Of a stretch of 64,000 bases of DNA, positions 61,417 to 64,000 are shown piece after piece. Position numbers and translations under genes: made by a program. The notes below the pieces were generated by a model. It searched no databases. It was not told the DNA's origin and saw only the letters and a program-made list of their open reading frames with translations. Numbering within the stretch: the first letter of the stretch is position 1; every line of letters starts with the position of its first letter. This DNA comes from Flavobacterium sp. N502540 (lineage in GTDB: Bacteria; Bacteroidota; Bacteroidia; Flavobacteriales; Flavobacteriaceae), in the NCBI RefSeq assembly GCF_025947365.1, contig NZ_CP110012.1, forward strand, positions 372,001 to 436,000, given 5' to 3'.

Positions 61417-61983
61417 ATGAAAACTGAGAAGGAAAAAATGATTGCCGGAGAATATTATCTGGCCGGTGACCCTATTTTAGTAAAAGAACGCCGAAAAGCC
61501 AAAAACTTACTGCACCGCTTAAACGTTACTGAATATCGAATGACCAAAAAAGCCAAGGAAATTTTAGCAGAATTGATTCCGAATGCAGGCAAGAGTTTTT
61601 ATATCGAACCTCCTTTTCATTGTGACTATGGTTACAATATTTCATGTGGCGATAACGTTTATTTTAATGTAAACTGTGTTGTTTTGGACTGTGCTCCGGT
61701 AAATATTGGATCAAATGTGTTTTTTGCGCCAAACGTTCAAATTTATACCGCCACCCATCCGCTTGACGCTGAACTTAGAAAAACACTCGAAAATGCTTTA
61801 CCTATTTCTATCGGAGACGATTGCTGGATTGGCGGAAATACGGTAATCTGTCCGGGTATCACCATCGGAAAAGGCTGTGTGATTGGTGCGGGATCAGTAG
61901 TGACCAAAGACATTCCGGACAACTCGCTGGCCGTTGGAAATCCGGCAAAAATTATTCGAAAATTAAATCAGGAACCCCAATAA
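61417..61983 (+). CDS. Sugar O-acetyltransferase (Maa/LacA-type hexapeptide)
   Basis: A 188-aa left-handed beta-helix acetyltransferase. It opens KEKMIAGEYYLAGDPILVKE, the Mac domain start, followed by the FYIEPPFHCDYGYNISCGDN signature. The active-site His is in IYTATHPLDAELR, and the hexapeptide coils are DDCWIGGNTVICPGITIGKG and VVTKDIPDNSLAVGNPAKII. It acetylates a sugar such as maltose or galactoside. It begins 9 bp after the YciI gene. Confidence 0.93.
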   Translation: MKTEKEKMIAGEYYLAGDPILVKERRKAKNLLHRLNVTEYRMTKKAKEILAELIPNAGKSFYIEPPFHCDYGYNISCGDNVYFNVNCVVLDCAPVNIGSNVFFAPNVQIYTATHPLDAELRKTLENALPISIGDDCWIGGNTVICPGITIGKGCVIGAGSVVTKDIPDNSLAVGNPAKIIRKLNQEPQ

Positions 61984-61990
61984 AAAATCA

Positions 61991-62380
61991 ATGCTTACCT
62001 TAAATAAAGTTCACCATATTGCCATTTTATGCTCGGATTATCAAAAATCTAAAACATTCTATACCGAAGTTCTGGGACTCACTATTATTAGAGAAGTCTA
62101 TCGCGAGGAGCGTCAATCCTACAAACTCGATTTAGCTCTGAATGGTATTTATGTCGTCGAATTGTTTTCGTTTCCTAATCCGCCAAAAAGGCCTTCAAGA
62201 CCCGAAGCTGTTGGCTTGCGTCATTTAGCTTTTGAAGTCATTAACTTAGAGGAAACCATCGCTTTTTTAAATACTAAAAACATCGAATCAGAACCTATCC
62301 GAATCGATGAATTCACTGAAAAACGATTCACTTTTATTGCCGATCCTGACGAATTACCCATTGAATTTTATGAAAGGTAA
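61991..62380 (+). CDS. VOC-family glyoxalase-like dioxygenase/lyase (YaeR type)
   Basis: A 129-aa vicinal-oxygen-chelate protein. The metal ligands fit VHHIAILCSDY (His), GIYVVELFSF (Glu), VGLRHLAFEV (His) and DELPIEFYER (Glu). The sequence resembles YaeR/SMU1112c proteins. Activity is not known; glyoxalase I-like or dioxygenase chemistry is possible. It starts 7 bp after the acetyltransferase gene and ends the four-gene unit that begins with DinB. Confidence 0.88.
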   Translation: MLTLNKVHHIAILCSDYQKSKTFYTEVLGLTIIREVYREERQSYKLDLALNGIYVVELFSFPNPPKRPSRPEAVGLRHLAFEVINLEETIAFLNTKNIESEPIRIDEFTEKRFTFIADPDELPIEFYER

Positions 62381-62517
62381 GATCAAAACGAGCAGAAAAC
62401 ATTTTCTTTAACGGATAACTTTAACACAATATAGGGAGCGATTTGTATTAAAAACCGAATTTGATTAACTAATTTTGTAATCCGCATAAAAAATTGCGAT
62501 TTCAAAATCGATCTCTG

Positions 62518-63798
62518 ATGAACAAAACGGCGAAAATCAAAAAAAATCATCAATTTATTGTCCTCAAAAAATTAGTTATTGTTTCCATATTAATTGGCTT
62601 TCTTTCTGCCTTTTTAGGAATCTCACTCAAAAAAATTACCGAATATTACGAAGAAATTTTCTTTCATGAAGTCTCCGTAAATCCTGTTTTTTATATCATC
62701 TTCCCCGTTTTTGGATTGTCCGTTATTTACTTTCTCAGACAATATCTCTTTAAGAAAAAAGAAAACAAGGGTATTAAAGAGGTTTTCGAAAGTACCAAAT
62801 CCTCTTCCAAAAACTTGCCTTCTTATAAAATTCCGTCCCATTTTATCAACGGATTACTGACGGTCATTTTTGGAGGCTCTACCGGAATTGAAGTTTCAAC
62901 CGTAGTAGCCACCGCCACCATTGGTTCTGTTGCACAACAAAAAGAAAATGTATTTCGTAAATACAAGACCGAACTAATATGTGCAGGAGTTGCAGCAGGA
63001 GTAACCGCTTTATTCAGCAGTCCGATTGCGGGAATTTTATTTGCTTTTGAAGTAATCTCCAGAAAAGTAACCCGCGCTTTTATTATTTCCAATATTATTG
63101 CTGTTTCCATTGCTTTTGGTTTGCTCACCATCTTAAAAGAAGAGCCACTGTTTGCTGTATCTATTACCACCTGGCATTTAAAAGCCATTCCTTACTTCAT
63201 CCTTTTAGGAATTCTGGCCGGAGTAAATTCCGTTTATCTGACCCGTTGTGTTTTATTTTTTAAATCTCAATTCTCACGAATCGATACGCATTATTATAAA
63301 ATCTTAATTGGTTCAGTAGTTTTAAGTATTTCTCTTTTTATTTTTCCTCAATTGTATGGAGAAGGATATCACGCTATAAAAGGAATATTCAGCACTACTT
63401 CTGAAATTCCGTTAACTATAACTTTATCGCTGACATTGATTGGTATATTGATTCTTAAACCAATTGTAACCTCTATCACACTGGCTTCCGGAGGCGATGG
63501 CGGTGTATTTGCACCAAGCTTGTTCATTGGTGCTTTTTTAGGGTTACTGTTGGCATCTGTATTGAATACCTTTTTTCACGTACACGTAATTCCGGTAAAC
63601 TTTATGATTATTGGTATGGCAGCTGTATTGAGTGCCAGCATCCATGCCCCTTTTACAGCAATATTCTTAGTCTGTGGCTTAACAAACGATTATACTTTAT
63701 TTTTGCCAATTCTCGTAGTTTGCCTGATTTCTAAATATACCGCAAAAATGATTTATCCGTATACCGTATATTCTTATTCTCCCAGCATTTCAAAATAA
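62518..63798 (+). CDS. ClC-family chloride channel or proton/chloride antiporter
   Basis: A 426-aa membrane protein with about ten to twelve hydrophobic segments. ClC motifs are varied: the gating-Glu segment reads FGGSTGIEVSTVVATATIGS, keeping the Glu of GxEGP but with VS for GP; the third filter motif is GGDGGVFAPSLFIG, intact GxFxP. The first motif GSGIP is replaced by NKGIKEV. The Glu suggests transport rather than a plain channel, but the anion (chloride or fluoride) is not decided. ATG 62518 (MNKTAKIKKN) is used; a TTG at 62494 opens the frame earlier. It ends 6 bp before the HPP gene. Confidence 0.88.
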   Translation: MNKTAKIKKNHQFIVLKKLVIVSILIGFLSAFLGISLKKITEYYEEIFFHEVSVNPVFYIIFPVFGLSVIYFLRQYLFKKKENKGIKEVFESTKSSSKNLPSYKIPSHFINGLLTVIFGGSTGIEVSTVVATATIGSVAQQKENVFRKYKTELICAGVAAGVTALFSSPIAGILFAFEVISRKVTRAFIISNIIAVSIAFGLLTILKEEPLFAVSITTWHLKAIPYFILLGILAGVNSVYLTRCVLFFKSQFSRIDTHYYKILIGSVVLSISLFIFPQLYGEGYHAIKGIFSTTSEIPLTITLSLTLIGILILKPIVTSITLASGGDGGVFAPSLFIGAFLGLLLASVLNTFFHVHVIPVNFMIIGMAAVLSASIHAPFTAIFLVCGLTNDYTLFLPILVVCLISKYTAKMIYPYTVYSYSPSISK

Positions 63799-63804
63799 TA
63801 CATC

Positions 63805-64000
63805 ATGCCCGTTCCAAACATAAAAAGAGGTTACCGCAAAACACGTTACATTCTTTACAAAGAAACTTTAATTGACTACAAAGAACATTTTTGGTCGTTT
63901 CTGGGATCTTTTGTCGGAATTGGAATTCTCGCTTATCTGGAGTCAATACATTTTGGAGGAAGCGACCTTGTTTATCTTATTGGCTCATTTGGCGCTTCAA
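63805..64000 (+). CDS. HPP-family membrane protein, N-terminal part (3' end outside window)
   Basis: The frame starts at ATG 63805 and is open to the window end (65 codons). It begins MPVPNIKRGYRKTRYILYKE, then a TM segment FLGSFVGIGILAYLE and GSDLVYLIGSFGAS, which matches the start of HPP-family (PF04982) proteins, integral membrane proteins some of which transport nitrite. It follows the ClC gene by 6 bp, so the two are probably co-transcribed. Only a fragment is visible. Confidence 0.75.
   Translation, partial: MPVPNIKRGYRKTRYILYKETLIDYKEHFWSFLGSFVGIGILAYLESIHFGGSDLVYLIGSFGAS

Overview
The window is chromosomal DNA from a low-GC member of the Bacteroidota, almost certainly a Flavobacterium or close relative. 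Signs of this are TAnnTTTG-type -7 promoter boxes, paralogous 2TM-domain proteins, a CarboxypepD_reg-type TonB-dependent receptor, a GxxExxY protein, and dense lineage-typical palindromic repeats between genes. About 67 protein genes are supported, two of them cut by the window edges. I saw no rRNA, tRNA, CRISPR array, transposase or phage gene.

Layout. 0-3.6 kb: the tail of a histidine kinase, a nucleotidase-like HAD protein divergent from a DeoR regulator, an AraC regulator and a DUF4440-type lipoprotein. 3.6-9.9 kb (minus strand): a complete RND tripartite efflux operon preceded by a small secreted protein. 10-17.3 kb (minus): an acetyltransferase, an ACT protein, an esterase, an M1 aminopeptidase, a GapN-type aldehyde dehydrogenase and a single-domain rhodanese. 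17.7-26.8 kb: a Crp/Fnr regulator, a TauE/SafE exporter, cytochrome bd oxidase (cydAB), a beta-lactamase-fold/rhodanese fusion and two half-size YeeE/YedE transporters. Apart from cydAB and two small genes this is a sulfur-handling neighbourhood similar in content to BigR-type sulfide detoxification operons. 27.6-31.4 kb: the glycerol operon glpD-glpK-glpF. 31.8-33.6 kb: MarR, nitroreductase and YceI behind a double palindrome.

35.1-43.8 kb is the tryptophan operon, trpE-x-trpG-trpD-trpC-trpF-trpB-y-z-trpA. It is preceded by a promoter, a leader peptide with three consecutive Trp codons and a rho-independent terminator: a classical-looking ribosome-mediated attenuator. Three non-trp genes are interleaved, and each proximal gap carries a palindrome built of reiterated short words. 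44.1-48.7 kb: a TetR-controlled TolC/EmrA/EmrB export operon with tandem palindromic operators. 48.9-53 kb: yaaA, a GxxExxY putative nuclease gene bracketed by palindromic repeats, the CCA-adding enzyme and heme A synthase. 53.2-57.8 kb (minus): a LytS-type kinase with a C-terminal 2TM domain, five free-standing 2TM proteins and a LytTR response regulator. 58.2-60.3 kb: a TonB-dependent receptor. 60.4-64 kb: small enzymes, a ClC channel and the start of an HPP-family membrane protein.

The observations most worth following up are the trp attenuator, the repeat-bracketed GxxExxY nuclease cassette that appears to supply the start codon of the next gene, the 2TM array inside a LytS/LytTR operon, and the word-built palindromes in the trp operon. 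Function assignments come from motif recognition alone; no database search was run.
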